A stretch of 64,000 nt of DNA, from assembly GCA_964411665.1 (NCBI GenBank), contig CAYPMR010000009.1, positions 1-64,000 on the forward strand, written 5' to 3'. Origin of the DNA: CALFCE01 sp964411665. Lineage in GTDB: Bacteria > Pseudomonadota > Gammaproteobacteria > Granulosicoccales > Granulosicoccaceae. Shown piece by piece: positions 51,968 to 60,698 of this stretch. Both the position numbers and the translations under genes were made by a program. The notes under the pieces are model-generated. The model saw only the letters and a program-made list of their open reading frames with translations. It was not told the origin of the DNA and searched no databases. Each line of letters begins with the position of its first letter. Positions within the stretch are counted from its first letter, which is position 1.

Positions 51968-53087
51968 AGTTGGGCAGTTTGCAGATGGTTTTGTAAGCAT
52001 GCACATAGTCCATGCGATGTTGATCAGGATTTTTTTCAACCAATGCCTGGTAAGTGGCGTAATAGTTTTCGATAATGTCGAGGCGCTCAGCCACTTCGCG
52101 AGTACTCGACAAACCACCGAGAAAGGTACTTTCGTTCCAGCTGCGAATGGTCGGTAAATATTCGCCGGCAAAACGTTTCGCATCGCCGTGAGTTTTAAAG
52201 TCCTCAGCAAACGGGCAGGCAACGCGCGCGGTATCCACTGATTCAAGTCGCAGTCCTGCCTGATAGACGTCGCTTTTCGTATCTTCAAAAGGCGCGGAAA
52301 ATTCTTCAACCGTGTTGTAGTACTGCGGCAGCGTCATGGCTTGATACTCTTGCGCTGTCACAACACCGTCATCGACAAACTGTTGCCAGATACCGTTAAA
52401 CGTATCGAACATGTTGGCCCCATTAGTCGCACCCAGATAGCCTCCTGCTTCGTCGCGACAGAAATTGACCAACACCAGGCGACCACCGGGTTTCAATTCC
52501 CGCGCACGATGCAACAAAATCGTTTCCCAGTCTTTACTTGCCTGCTTGGCGAAGACATCAAGTTCGTCACCGCGGGCGCCAACCATATGAATGTGATCGC
52601 TGATATCCGAGGGTTTGCCACGCAGCCAGTGCATGGCGGTTGCAGAGAATCCGAGATCAAGAGATTCTTTTGGCAGTATCGGTGTGTAGAACGATGCACC
52701 TGATTGAGAAACAAAAACATTATCGAATTCATTCAGGTAGGTTTTGAATTCGGTTAGCCCGTGGGTGATTTTGGCAAGTGCGTTAAAGTCATTATTGGGT
52801 TGGTCTGCGTAGACGACGTGAACATCATTCTGGCTACTATCGCCTTTACGATTTCTGAGCTGGCTTACTACAGAGCGCCACAATTCAAGCGATGTGCCAC
52901 CATCGGCACAACCCATATCAGAGAAGGTGTAGGGGTTGATAGATCGGATTGCCTGATCACTGTCGGTAGCTTCGAGAGCTTCCAGTACCCGTGGTATGGT
53001 TTTGTCAATAACGTGTTTGGCGCCAAGCGTTGCCAATGAGTATAAACCGCCCCCTGACATCGTGACGTTATCAGCTTGTTCGGACAT
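51966..53087 (-). CDS. SABATH-family SAM-dependent carboxyl methyltransferase
   Basis: 373 residues. Features of the salicylate/jasmonate carboxyl methyltransferase family: GGGLYSLATLGAKHV at the N-terminus (family Tyr-Ser...), SAM motif SDMGCADGGTSLEL (about 55-68; plants DLGCSSGPNT), VVYADQPNNDFNAL (about 91-104; plants 'LNDLPGNDFN'), FYTPILPKESLDLGFSATAMHWL (cited as FSATAMHWL; plants 'SSYSLHWLS'), and LKPGGRLVLV. Such enzymes methylate carboxyl groups of small acids. It lacks the plant 'SFYGRLFP'-type wording but has the equivalent SGASFYTPILP. Ribosome-binding GGTGA six bases before ATG 53087. Convergent with the dgc operon. Substrate unknown. Confidence 0.85.
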   Translation of the reverse strand: MSEQADNVTMSGGGLYSLATLGAKHVIDKTIPRVLEALEATDSDQAIRSINPYTFSDMGCADGGTSLELWRSVVSQLRNRKGDSSQNDVHVVYADQPNNDFNALAKITHGLTEFKTYLNEFDNVFVSQSGASFYTPILPKESLDLGFSATAMHWLRGKPSDISDHIHMVGARGDELDVFAKQASKDWETILLHRARELKPGGRLVLVNFCRDEAGGYLGATNGANMFDTFNGIWQQFVDDGVVTAQEYQAMTLPQYYNTVEEFSAPFEDTKSDVYQAGLRLESVDTARVACPFAEDFKTHGDAKRFAGEYLPTIRSWNESTFLGGLSSTREVAERLDIIENYYATYQALVEKNPDQHRMDYVHAYKTICKLPN

Positions 53088-53232
53088 GAATGATCACCGT
53101 TGTTGAAAATAAGATTTCTGACGATATTTTGATACGTTCCTACGTCATCCCGAATTGTCGGACCGTTGTGCAGGCAGTGCGGTCCGAGGTCCCGGTTCAC
53201 GTCATGCGTCTATAGTAGCGTCAAGTATGGAT

Positions 53233-53248
53233 TCCCGCCTGCGCGGGA
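53233..53248. repeat. REP-like palindrome downstream of dctM
   Basis: TCCCGC-CTGC-GCGGGA, with flanking GGAT...CGACGA. This is the 'ATTCCCGCctgcGCGGGA' type of intergenic palindrome scattered through many proteobacterial genomes. It lies 16 bp past the dctM stop. Its half-element CGTCATCCCG also occurs at about 53141-53151. It may act as a terminator or mRNA-stability stem. Confidence 0.5.
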
Positions 53249-53263
53249 CGACGAGCTTAGTCG

Positions 53264-55927
53264 CTAAAAACTCAACGAAATATCCCGATGCTCAGCATTA
53301 CAACTGGCAACGTATAACGCTTGGTCTCTTGTCAATCTATCCTGTTGACGTAAACCCAGTGTCGACTTCAGTGCATCCTTGTAATTGCTTAACGGTGCAT
53401 TCAGTTCACCATTTGCCTGATCTCGCCATTCAAGGGATTCGTTGTATTCCTTGATAGCCTTGTCAATTGACGCCAGCGCTTTTTCAGGTTTCGGCGTTTT
53501 CGCTTTCAATGCTGATCTCGCTTTACCGACTGCAGAACGTATCTTTGATGCGCCTTCAATGTCCCCAAAACTGCTGGCAAGTGCTTTCAATGGATCAAGC
53601 ATATCAGCCGGCTCGTTTTGTTCGATCTCAGATTTCATAGCAAACAGTTGATCGCCGAGCGCACGTAGATCTTCAGTTGCCGCCAGAGTGGCAGTTAATT
53701 CCGCAACAGGTGCGTAGCTTTTGTCAGCACTACGCCTATAGTTATTGCGCGCGTCGGATTCGGCTTTTTGTAAGGATGAAAAAGTCTCATAGGTCGATTC
53801 CCAATCATCCGGTATGGACTCACGCGCAATTTCATTGGCATTCTCGAGCTGTGCAATAGAAGCTTCGATTGCGCTGCGGCGCTGTTCAACAGTTTCTGGT
53901 GTACCCGACCTCTCCACACGGCTCAGCGCAGTTTTCAGATCTTTGATTTCTTTGTCATTGCCCCGAATTTCGCGCTCTATGCCTCGTACCTTTCGGTGTA
54001 TTGGTCGGTAAGCAGGAGATGCGTCTATAACGGCTTGTTGTGATTCGCCAATGAGAGCAAGTGATGCGATCGCATTATCAGCTTCCTTGTAACTGCCATC
54101 CAGGGATTTCGCCAACTTTGAAGGCAAAGCGGATAGATCCAGACCGCGTGCCTCATCAATCGCAGCACGTAAAGCATCACCGTTGCGAGCCATCTGATCG
54201 GTTGTGTACTCCTCAAGGCAATACTGCATTTTCGGGTTACGCGGAGGTGGTGCAGTTTCGGATAACAGTGATGAGCGGCTTGGCAGATAGTTAACCAGTG
54301 GCGGATAGTAACCAACAATAGCCAGAGCGATCAGTTGCAGGACAATAAAGGCTATTACGCCTTTGTACATATTTATCGTCTTTACCGCTGCGGGCGCGAC
54401 ACCTCTGAGATAGAAAAGCGCAAAGCCAAACGGTGGTGTCAGAAACGATGTCTGGATGTTTAGTCCAATCATCACACCGAGCCATACAGCTGTGATATTT
54501 GCTGACGGATCAGCCAGCAGAATAGGTGCAACGATCGGCACCACAACAACAGCAATCTCGATAAAGTCGAGAAAAAATCCGAGTATGAAAATTACCGCCA
54601 TGACGATGACGAACTTGGTCCAGAATCCACCGGGCAAACTGTTCAGAAAATCACGCACCAGCTCTTCACCACCAAACGCTCTAAATGCAGCGGTTAACAT
54701 CGCAGCACCCAATAGAATGATAAATACCAGTGAGGTCGCTTTGGCCGTCTCAATCATGACTTCGTGCAAAATGTTCCCACGCATGGCTCTGATGCCACTC
54801 CAAATGAGAGCAAGTATCATTAGTGCGACGGCTGCCAATGACAGTATCAAGCCGAGCTTATCGTGATCGCTTTGAATGGTTCTAATGTTTGTATCAAAAA
54901 AGTACAGCGCCAGGCCGATCGCCACCATGGCAATTAATGAGATGATCGCCGGCACGTAGCGTCTCGGCCCCTCGTGCAAACGATAGCCTGCCATCAGCAA
55001 AGCACCGACCGCGCCTATGGCTCCTGCCTGGTTAACCGTCGCGATGCCGGTAATGATCGAGCCGAGTACCAGAAAAATCAAAGCCAGTGGTGGTACCAGT
55101 GTGCCAAGTACCTTGCCCAGAAATGCGAAGTTAAGTTCCCCTTCGGAACGTACTGCGGGTGCGCTTGATGGTCGCAGAATGGCAAATACCAGTATGTACG
55201 TCATATACAGACCGACCAGTACCAGTCCGGGAACCAGGGCGCCGAGGAACATTTCACCTGCGCTGGTTGAGGTCACAGCAAATTCTGAGGGCATGCTGAT
55301 CTCACCAGTTGCTGCCTTGTGTAATGCAGCTCTTGCTGTGCCTGCCTGATCAGTGGCAGAAGCCAGCTGATCGGCCAGTATGATCAGAACAATGGACGGC
55401 GGTATGATTTGTCCGAGTGTGCCAGACGCTGCAATCGTACCTGTGGCCAGTGGTTGCGAATAGCCGTTTCGCAGCATGACCGGTAACGAAATCAAACCCA
55501 TTGCGACTACAGTAGCGCCGACAATGCCAGTTGTGGCTGCGAGCAATGCACCAACAAACACAACAGATATGCCCAAGCCACCCGGTACAGGGCCAAACAG
55601 TCGGGCCATGGTCATCAGCAAATCTTCAGCAATCTTGGATCGCTGTAGCATGATTCCCATGAAGATAAATAGAGGTATCGCTATTAGCGTATCTCGTTCT
55701 ACTTCCCAGTAAATGCCCCGCAGATTGGTTACGCCGGCACTAAGCCATTGCGTTGGTCCATCCTGGGCAAAATAGGCATCAGGATTACCGGCAAAAAAGT
55801 GTCCGCTAACGGCTGCCAGTGCAATGGTGATAATGGCGGCGCCCGGTAACGCAAAGGCAACCGGGTACCCGGAACCGAGTGCCAGGGCCAGCAGAACTAT
55901 TAGCAGTGCGAGAAAAAACAGTTCCAT
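53264..55927 (-). CDS. dctM: TRAP transporter large permease (DctM) with long helical C-terminal extension
   Basis: 887 residues; ordinary DctM proteins have about 430. Residues about 1-555 hold the DctM membrane domain (about 12-14 helices: LALGSGYPVAFALPGAAIITI; GTIAASGTLGQIIPPSIVLIIL; FLDFIEIAVVVVPIVAPILL; NIQTSFLTPPFGFALFYLRGVAP), with an added middle insert (about 255-385, RPSSAPAVRSEGELNF... and further helices). Residues about 556-887 are a hydrophilic, Lys/Glu/Ala-rich, heptad-prone tail (IEREIRGNDKEIKDLKTAL; AIEASIAQLENANEIA), probably coiled coil. The tail's function is unknown. Start uncertain by a few codons. Confidence 0.88.
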   Translation of the reverse strand: MELFFLALLIVLLALALGSGYPVAFALPGAAIITIALAAVSGHFFAGNPDAYFAQDGPTQWLSAGVTNLRGIYWEVERDTLIAIPLFIFMGIMLQRSKIAEDLLMTMARLFGPVPGGLGISVVFVGALLAATTGIVGATVVAMGLISLPVMLRNGYSQPLATGTIAASGTLGQIIPPSIVLIILADQLASATDQAGTARAALHKAATGEISMPSEFAVTSTSAGEMFLGALVPGLVLVGLYMTYILVFAILRPSSAPAVRSEGELNFAFLGKVLGTLVPPLALIFLVLGSIITGIATVNQAGAIGAVGALLMAGYRLHEGPRRYVPAIISLIAMVAIGLALYFFDTNIRTIQSDHDKLGLILSLAAVALMILALIWSGIRAMRGNILHEVMIETAKATSLVFIILLGAAMLTAAFRAFGGEELVRDFLNSLPGGFWTKFVIVMAVIFILGFFLDFIEIAVVVVPIVAPILLADPSANITAVWLGVMIGLNIQTSFLTPPFGFALFYLRGVAPAAVKTINMYKGVIAFIVLQLIALAIVGYYPPLVNYLPSRSSLLSETAPPPRNPKMQYCLEEYTTDQMARNGDALRAAIDEARGLDLSALPSKLAKSLDGSYKEADNAIASLALIGESQQAVIDASPAYRPIHRKVRGIEREIRGNDKEIKDLKTALSRVERSGTPETVEQRRSAIEASIAQLENANEIARESIPDDWESTYETFSSLQKAESDARNNYRRSADKSYAPVAELTATLAATEDLRALGDQLFAMKSEIEQNEPADMLDPLKALASSFGDIEGASKIRSAVGKARSALKAKTPKPEKALASIDKAIKEYNESLEWRDQANGELNAPLSNYKDALKSTLGLRQQDRLTRDQALYVASCNAEHRDISLSF

Positions 55928-55988
55928 CGTTGTTAGTTATCCGGCGGCAGAATGTAATGTTGGGAATAAATTGATTTCGGCTTATGTG

Positions 55989-56969
55989 TCAGTGTGTCGA
56001 AGCCACTTCAGTGACCACGTCCTTACCACCCGGATCATTTCTGGCATCGGCAGAGGCGTCGAACAGTTGGGCGACAAACTGGATAAGCATGGTGATCGCA
56101 AAGATCGCGAGGAAAAAAGCCATCCAGTATTTTGTGTACATACCGAAGCCGGATTGGGATACCTCAAAATTGGACAGAGGTCCGTAGATAATCGAAGCCT
56201 TGCCCCTGAACCCGAAATAAAGAATGGTCCAACACAGTGACATGCCCAAAAAGATGGCACCGAAGGAGTTGACAGCCCCTTTACGGCGTCTGCTTAGCCC
56301 GGCATAGAATACGTCGACGCGAACATGGCCGTCAGCAAGTAGTGTATGTGCACTTGCAAACAGGAAGAGTGCGGCATACCAGAATCTCACAAGATCACCC
56401 ATGAAAGCCTGTTCATAGGAAAAGATAAAGCGTGTGAAGACAATGGCAAGTTCGGCTACCACAATCAGCAATGCCAGCCACTGAAAGCCGAGTGTTCGGG
56501 TAAACAGACCGATAACCATACCTGCAAAAGCTAGTGGCAAGTGCACATAGGTACCACGATATGTTGAACGGCCAAGATTTTTCAGCATGTCTTCGCCAAC
56601 GACGGCTCCGAGCAGGCCTTCTACGCGCAAAAATGAAATAGTGGCGTCGACCAATCCGATTAGTACCACGGCCCAGAAACAACCACGAATCAGAAATGCG
56701 TTGATAGCAGTGATTGTTTCCGCGTCACTGCGTAACGGTCGCTTAAAACTGCCTAATACATAGATGAGCGCTACACAGATGCCGGCTATATAAGTGCCTG
56801 CCTGGATGAGGGATTGTTGGCTTTTGTCGCCATCGATCAGGGACGCAATCCCGGGCCATCCAAGAGCTACAACCAGGTAGACGTTGACGAAATAGACAAT
56901 CATTATGGCAAGCATGGACCAACCCAGAAAACGAATGATCGGAGCAGGTCGAGTGATGGTCTCGTGCAT
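55989..56969 (-). CDS. dctQ: TRAP transporter small permease (DctQ)
   Basis: 326 residues, about twice the normal DctQ size (about 160-170). The DctQ four-helix part is near the C-terminus (about 160-310; SYEQAFMGDLVRFWYAALFLFASAHTLL, VDVFYAGLSRRRKGAVNSFGAIFLG). It is preceded by three to four extra helices (about 15-120). ATG at 56969. It is 61 bp upstream of dctM. In a mannitol/chloroaromatic-type TRAP group such enlarged DctQ subunits are known. Confidence 0.85.
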   Translation of the reverse strand: MHETITRPAPIIRFLGWSMLAIMIVYFVNVYLVVALGWPGIASLIDGDKSQQSLIQAGTYIAGICVALIYVLGSFKRPLRSDAETITAINAFLIRGCFWAVVLIGLVDATISFLRVEGLLGAVVGEDMLKNLGRSTYRGTYVHLPLAFAGMVIGLFTRTLGFQWLALLIVVAELAIVFTRFIFSYEQAFMGDLVRFWYAALFLFASAHTLLADGHVRVDVFYAGLSRRRKGAVNSFGAIFLGMSLCWTILYFGFRGKASIIYGPLSNFEVSQSGFGMYTKYWMAFFLAIFAITMLIQFVAQLFDASADARNDPGGKDVVTEVASTH

Positions 56970-57130
56970 GGGTTATTCGACGTCTGGCTATCGGTAAAAG
57001 ATCCTGCATTGTAGCAAGTAGAGAGCGTCCACATCACTCGGACTGTGCAAAAGAGTCCTGGAGCGCCGGCAATTTGTCGATATATAGACTGACAGCACTT
57101 CTTCAGCTATCGAACTGGATGTCTAAACGT

Positions 57131-57194
57131 TGTAGCTGACCGCTGTGGCTGACCGCGCTGTGGCTGACCGTTGTAGCTAATCGTTATGGCTGAA
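57131..57194. repeat. Five imperfect copies of TGTRGCTGAC
   Basis: Copies start at 57131, 57144, 57159, 57172 and 57185, spaced 13-15 bp by short CG-rich spacers; the fourth and fifth copies are degenerate (TGTAGCTAAT, TATGGCTGAA). They lie in the 340-bp gap (57001-57341) between dctP and dctQ, which otherwise holds the dctP terminator and the start region for dctQ. Confidence 0.75.
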
Positions 57195-57274
57195 GATTGG
57201 GAGAGAGTGTGGGTCCACTATTGGCTAGCCGGGATGTGTTACTACCATCGCAAAAACTCAAATCCCTTTAAAAA

Positions 57275-57319
57275 ACTGGCCGGGAATTAAGAACTGGCCG
57301 GGAATTGCTCCCGGCCAGT
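57275..57319 (-). terminator. Terminator after dctP with a duplicated right arm
   Basis: Read on the minus strand: ACTGGCCGGG (57319-57310), loop, CCCGGCCAGT (57302-57293), spacer TCTTAATT, then a second CCCGGCCAGT (57284-57275) followed by TTTTT. The left arm can pair with either copy. Only pairing with the second copy gives a hairpin directly followed by T5. It begins 22 bp past the dctP stop. Confidence 0.6.
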
Positions 57320-57341
57320 GGTGTGTCAGTTCTACGACAAT

Positions 57342-58445
57342 CTAGATATCGAGAACGCGGTTACGCTGCAGGCTGTAACCAACGGCAGCCAGTTTCATCC
57401 AGCCACCCAGCTCAGAGCGGGCTGCGTCGAAGCTGTCGTGAACCTTGGCAGCGAGGGCTGAGTGGTCTCGCGTTTCTTCGAACACTTCTGCAGCTGCTTC
57501 ACCGAAGCTGTCATAGATGTCTTCGCTGAATTCACGCAGTTCGACACCATTTTCATCAACCATCTTTTTCAAGTGCAGGCCGTTGTTAGCGACTGTCTCA
57601 TGGTACTGATGGGAATGTTCTTCCTGGCAAGCGGCACGGATGATTTCCTGCTCGCGCTTGGACAGGCCTGTCCAGAATTCCTTGTTCATGCCGAAAGACA
57701 AACTACTGCCGGCTTCGTGCATACCGGGATAGTAATAGTACTTCGCAGCTTCGTAGAACTTCATGAAGAAATCGTTGTACGGTCCAACCCACTCAGTTGC
57801 ATCGATAGCGCCTGAAACCAGGTTTTCATAGATTTGCCCACCAGGCAGTGATACAGGAGACGCACCCAGCTTGGCCATGACGTCGCCGCCAAGACCCGGA
57901 ATACGCATTTTCAGTCCCTTGAGGTCATCAGCAGTTTCGATCTCTTTGTTAAACCAGCCACCCATCTGACAACCGGTTGATCCACATGGCAAACACTTCA
58001 GTCCAAAGCCGTCTGCAACTTCGTCCCACAAGGCTTGTCCGTCCATCCAGTTAATCCAGGCAGTCCACTCGGTAGTAGTCAGACCCATAGGAACAGCAGT
58101 GAAGTATGCCCACGCAGGGTGCTTGCCTTTCCAGTAGTAGTCAGCAGCGATGTAAGCTTGTGCGTTACCTGAGGCGACTTCGTCAAATGAGTCAAACGCA
58201 CCAACACGTTCGCCAGCTGCGAAATATTCTGTTTCGATGGAGCCTTCTGACAGCTCGGCAATACGAGCAACCAGACGTTGCGCACTGATGCCGAGGCCGG
58301 GGAAATCTCGCGGCCAGGTAGACACGACTGTGAGTTTGGTCTTGTCTTGCGCTATGGCTGGGGCTGAAGTAATAAGCCCGGTACCGGCAACACTAGCGCC
58401 AGCGAGTCCCGCAGCACTGGTTTTCAGAAATTTTCTTCTTGACAT
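57342..58445 (-). CDS. dctP: TRAP transporter substrate-binding protein (DctP, TakP-like)
   Basis: About 367 residues from ATG 58445 (MSRRKFLK), which has GGAGA about six bases upstream; a TTG at 58457 in frame overlaps that ribosome-binding site and is rejected. Tat signal peptide SRRKFLKTSAAGLAGASVAG, cut near AIAQDKTKL. The DctP fold has TWPRDFPGLGISAQRL, KGLKMRIPGLGG (the carboxylate-clamping Arg in the family) and WVGPYNDFFMKFYEAAKYYYYPG. It resembles TakP, the alpha-keto-acid binding protein of Rhodobacter, more than DctP for C4-dicarboxylates. Ligand unproven. Confidence 0.9.
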   Translation of the reverse strand: MSRRKFLKTSAAGLAGASVAGTGLITSAPAIAQDKTKLTVVSTWPRDFPGLGISAQRLVARIAELSEGSIETEYFAAGERVGAFDSFDEVASGNAQAYIAADYYWKGKHPAWAYFTAVPMGLTTTEWTAWINWMDGQALWDEVADGFGLKCLPCGSTGCQMGGWFNKEIETADDLKGLKMRIPGLGGDVMAKLGASPVSLPGGQIYENLVSGAIDATEWVGPYNDFFMKFYEAAKYYYYPGMHEAGSSLSFGMNKEFWTGLSKREQEIIRAACQEEHSHQYHETVANNGLHLKKMVDENGVELREFSEDIYDSFGEAAAEVFEETRDHSALAAKVHDSFDAARSELGGWMKLAAVGYSLQRNRVLDI

Positions 58446-58457
58446 TGAGTTCTCCAA

Positions 58458-59116
58458 TTAGGCAATCAGTGGTTTGTCACTTCGCAAGATATTACAACTT
58501 TTTCTGCGTAAATACGACACACTGAGTATTGCGCGGATAGGTAGTATTTTGTTAATCTTTGCGCGAATGATTTTGCGCTTGTTCAACCTTGGTTTTCTCA
58601 TCCCAGCCCCAAAGTGCCAGTACTGCAGTGATACCCAGTAATATCAGTGTTGCCAACCACATAGATAAACCCTCGTTTTGTTGATAATTTCGTCATGGCC
58701 GTCTCGAAGCGCACAAGGAGACAAATCGGCCGTAATGCCTCTCGCCAGCCTATAATAGCCTGTCTGCTTGAACCATTATAGCCCGATACCCGGACAGGCT
58801 GGTGTGACTAATAATGCATCGCAGAGTACATACCGTTGCGTTGTGCTGTGATTCAGGCTCCAAAAAGCCGCTGAGCGACGCTGAGCGATATAGGTGGATA
58901 TCCTGCTGGGTTATAATGGTCTGTTGCGATTGGAAAGCCAGTCAGAACCAATCGGCAGCAGTAGCTAAAAAGCCGTGAATTATAAAAAAAGCGACAATTT
59001 CAAAAAGTATTACCCTCAGTCGATCTGCTTCAGCCGGAACAGGACTGATTTTTGATAGCACTGATCACTCGATAGTATTCAATGACCTTCTCACTCCTCA
59101 CTCCCCGGATTAACTG
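58458..59116. other. Gap between dctP and pntA
   Basis: About 660 bp. It contains the small membrane-protein gene at 58552-58662 and, beyond that (58663-59116), noncoding sequence with the divergent pntA promoter. No operator or riboswitch was recognised. AT-rich stretch at 58978-59010 (TATAAAAAAAG...). Confidence 0.55.
58552..58662 (-). CDS. Small membrane protein (36 residues), unknown function
   Basis: ATG at 58662 (minus strand), TAA at 58552. Translation MWLATLILLGITAVLALWGW followed by DEKTKVEQAQNHSRKD. One membrane helix of about 18 residues followed by a charged tail. Ribosome-binding GAGGG lies seven bases before the ATG (GAGGGTTTATCT-ATG). It is 94 bp upstream of dctP on the same strand. 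No family recognised; it could be a TRAP-associated small subunit or an unrelated small membrane protein. Coding status is supported by the ribosome-binding site, the helix and the clean hydrophobic/charged layout only. Confidence 0.6.
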   Translation of the reverse strand: MWLATLILLGITAVLALWGWDEKTKVEQAQNHSRKD

Positions 59117-60685
59117 ATGCTAATAGGGATACCCAAAGAAACTTTTCCAGGTGAGCAACGCGTTGCTCTGACCCCTGAGACTGCCACTCATATTCGAAAG
59201 CTCGGCTACAGTCTTGCGATTGAAAGTGATGCCGGGGCAGCTGCCAATTTTAGTGATGCGGCCTATGAAGCAGTGGGTGTGAGCATTTACACAGATACCC
59301 GAGAGCTTTATGCCGCTGCCGACATCATCCTGAAAGTAAGGGCCCCGGGTGAACACCCGACGCTCGGCGATGAAGTTGCGCTACTCAAGGAAAATTCAAT
59401 ACTCGCGAGCTTTATCTGGCCAGCGCAAAATGAATCACTGATGCAACGCCTGGCACAGCAGCGTGTCACAGTGCTGGCAATGGATTCAGTACCGCGCATA
59501 TCGCGTGCGCAAAAACTCGATGCGCTCAGTTCCATGGCCAACATCGCAGGCTATCGTGCGGTAGTAGAGGCCGCCAATAATTTTGGTCGCTTTTTCACTG
59601 GCCAGGTGACCGCAGCAGGTAAGGTACCGCCTGCCAAGGTCATGGTTATTGGAGCGGGGGTTGCAGGTCTTGCAGCTCTTGGTGCTGCGCGCGGTATGGG
59701 CGCGGTAGTACGTGCCTTTGATACGCGCCCCGAGGTTAAGGAACAGGTTGAAAGCATGGGCGCTGAATTCCTCGAACTTGAATTCGAAGAGGACGGCGGT
59801 GGCGATGGCGGTTATGCCAAGGTCATGAGCAAGGAATTTATCGATGCCGAGATGGCATTGTTCAGAGAACAGTGCAAGGAAGTTGACATCATTATTACGA
59901 CCGCGTTGATTCCCGGCAAACCTGCCCCTGAACTAATCACCACCGACATGGTTGAATTGCTCAAGCCCGGCAGCGTGATTATTGATCTGGCGGCAGAGCA
60001 GGGTGGAAATTGCAAATTGACCCAGGCGGATAAAATCGTTGAACACGATGGTGTGAAAATAGTTGGCTACACGGATTACCCGAGTCGTATGGCTGCGCAG
60101 TCAAGTCAGCTTTATGGTACGAACCTTCGTCACCTGTTAACTGACCTGACACCTGATAAAGACGGTCAGCCGCATGTGAACATGGATGATGAAGTGATAC
60201 GCGGCACCACAGTAATCAAAGCAGGTGAAGTGACCTGGCCACCGCCTGCACCCAAGCTAACCGCGGCGCCAGCCCCCGCAAAAGCTGCGCCAGCGTCTGC
60301 AGTAACAGCAGCGGCGGACGACAAAGAAATGTCTACTACCGAGAAATCCCGCTCGGTATTAATTGCTGCCGCTGTTGCTGTGCTGGCAATTCTCGGTGTT
60401 GGTTCGGTTGCCCCGGCAGACTTTATGAGCCATTTCACTGTATTTGTGCTTGCCTGTTTTGTGGGTTATCAGGTTATATGGTCTGTGACAGCCTCATTGC
60501 ACACGCCCCTGATGAGCGTGACCAATGCCATCAGTGGCATCATCGTTATAGGGGCTTTGTTACAAATTTCGTCGAGTTCCGGTTTTGTTATGTTCCTTGC
60601 CGCCATTGCCACTCTTATAGCCAGTATCAACATAGCCGGTGGTTTTTTGGTAACTCAGCGTATGCTGAAAATGTTCAGAAAATAG
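59117..60685 (+). CDS. pntA: NAD(P) transhydrogenase subunit alpha (fused type)
   Basis: 522 residues, as in E. coli PntA (about 510). Alanine-dehydrogenase-like N-domain (MLIGIPKETFPGEQRVALTPET), NAD-binding VMVIGAGVAGLAALGAA (about 177-193), then a Pro/Ala-rich linker (about 375-400), and three to four helices of domain II at the C-terminus. Couples hydride transfer from NADH to NADP with proton import. Ends 13 bp before pntB. Confidence 0.95.
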   Translation: MLIGIPKETFPGEQRVALTPETATHIRKLGYSLAIESDAGAAANFSDAAYEAVGVSIYTDTRELYAAADIILKVRAPGEHPTLGDEVALLKENSILASFIWPAQNESLMQRLAQQRVTVLAMDSVPRISRAQKLDALSSMANIAGYRAVVEAANNFGRFFTGQVTAAGKVPPAKVMVIGAGVAGLAALGAARGMGAVVRAFDTRPEVKEQVESMGAEFLELEFEEDGGGDGGYAKVMSKEFIDAEMALFREQCKEVDIIITTALIPGKPAPELITTDMVELLKPGSVIIDLAAEQGGNCKLTQADKIVEHDGVKIVGYTDYPSRMAAQSSQLYGTNLRHLLTDLTPDKDGQPHVNMDDEVIRGTTVIKAGEVTWPPPAPKLTAAPAPAKAAPASAVTAAADDKEMSTTEKSRSVLIAAAVAVLAILGVGSVAPADFMSHFTVFVLACFVGYQVIWSVTASLHTPLMSVTNAISGIIVIGALLQISSSSGFVMFLAAIATLIASINIAGGFLVTQRMLKMFRK

Positions 60686-60698
60686 CGGGAGCAGAAAA

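Noticed and set aside
57342..58457. TTG at 58457 as dctP start
   Set aside because: It overlaps the GGAGA that serves as ribosome-binding site for the ATG at 58445, and the shorter start yields a clean Tat signal peptide.
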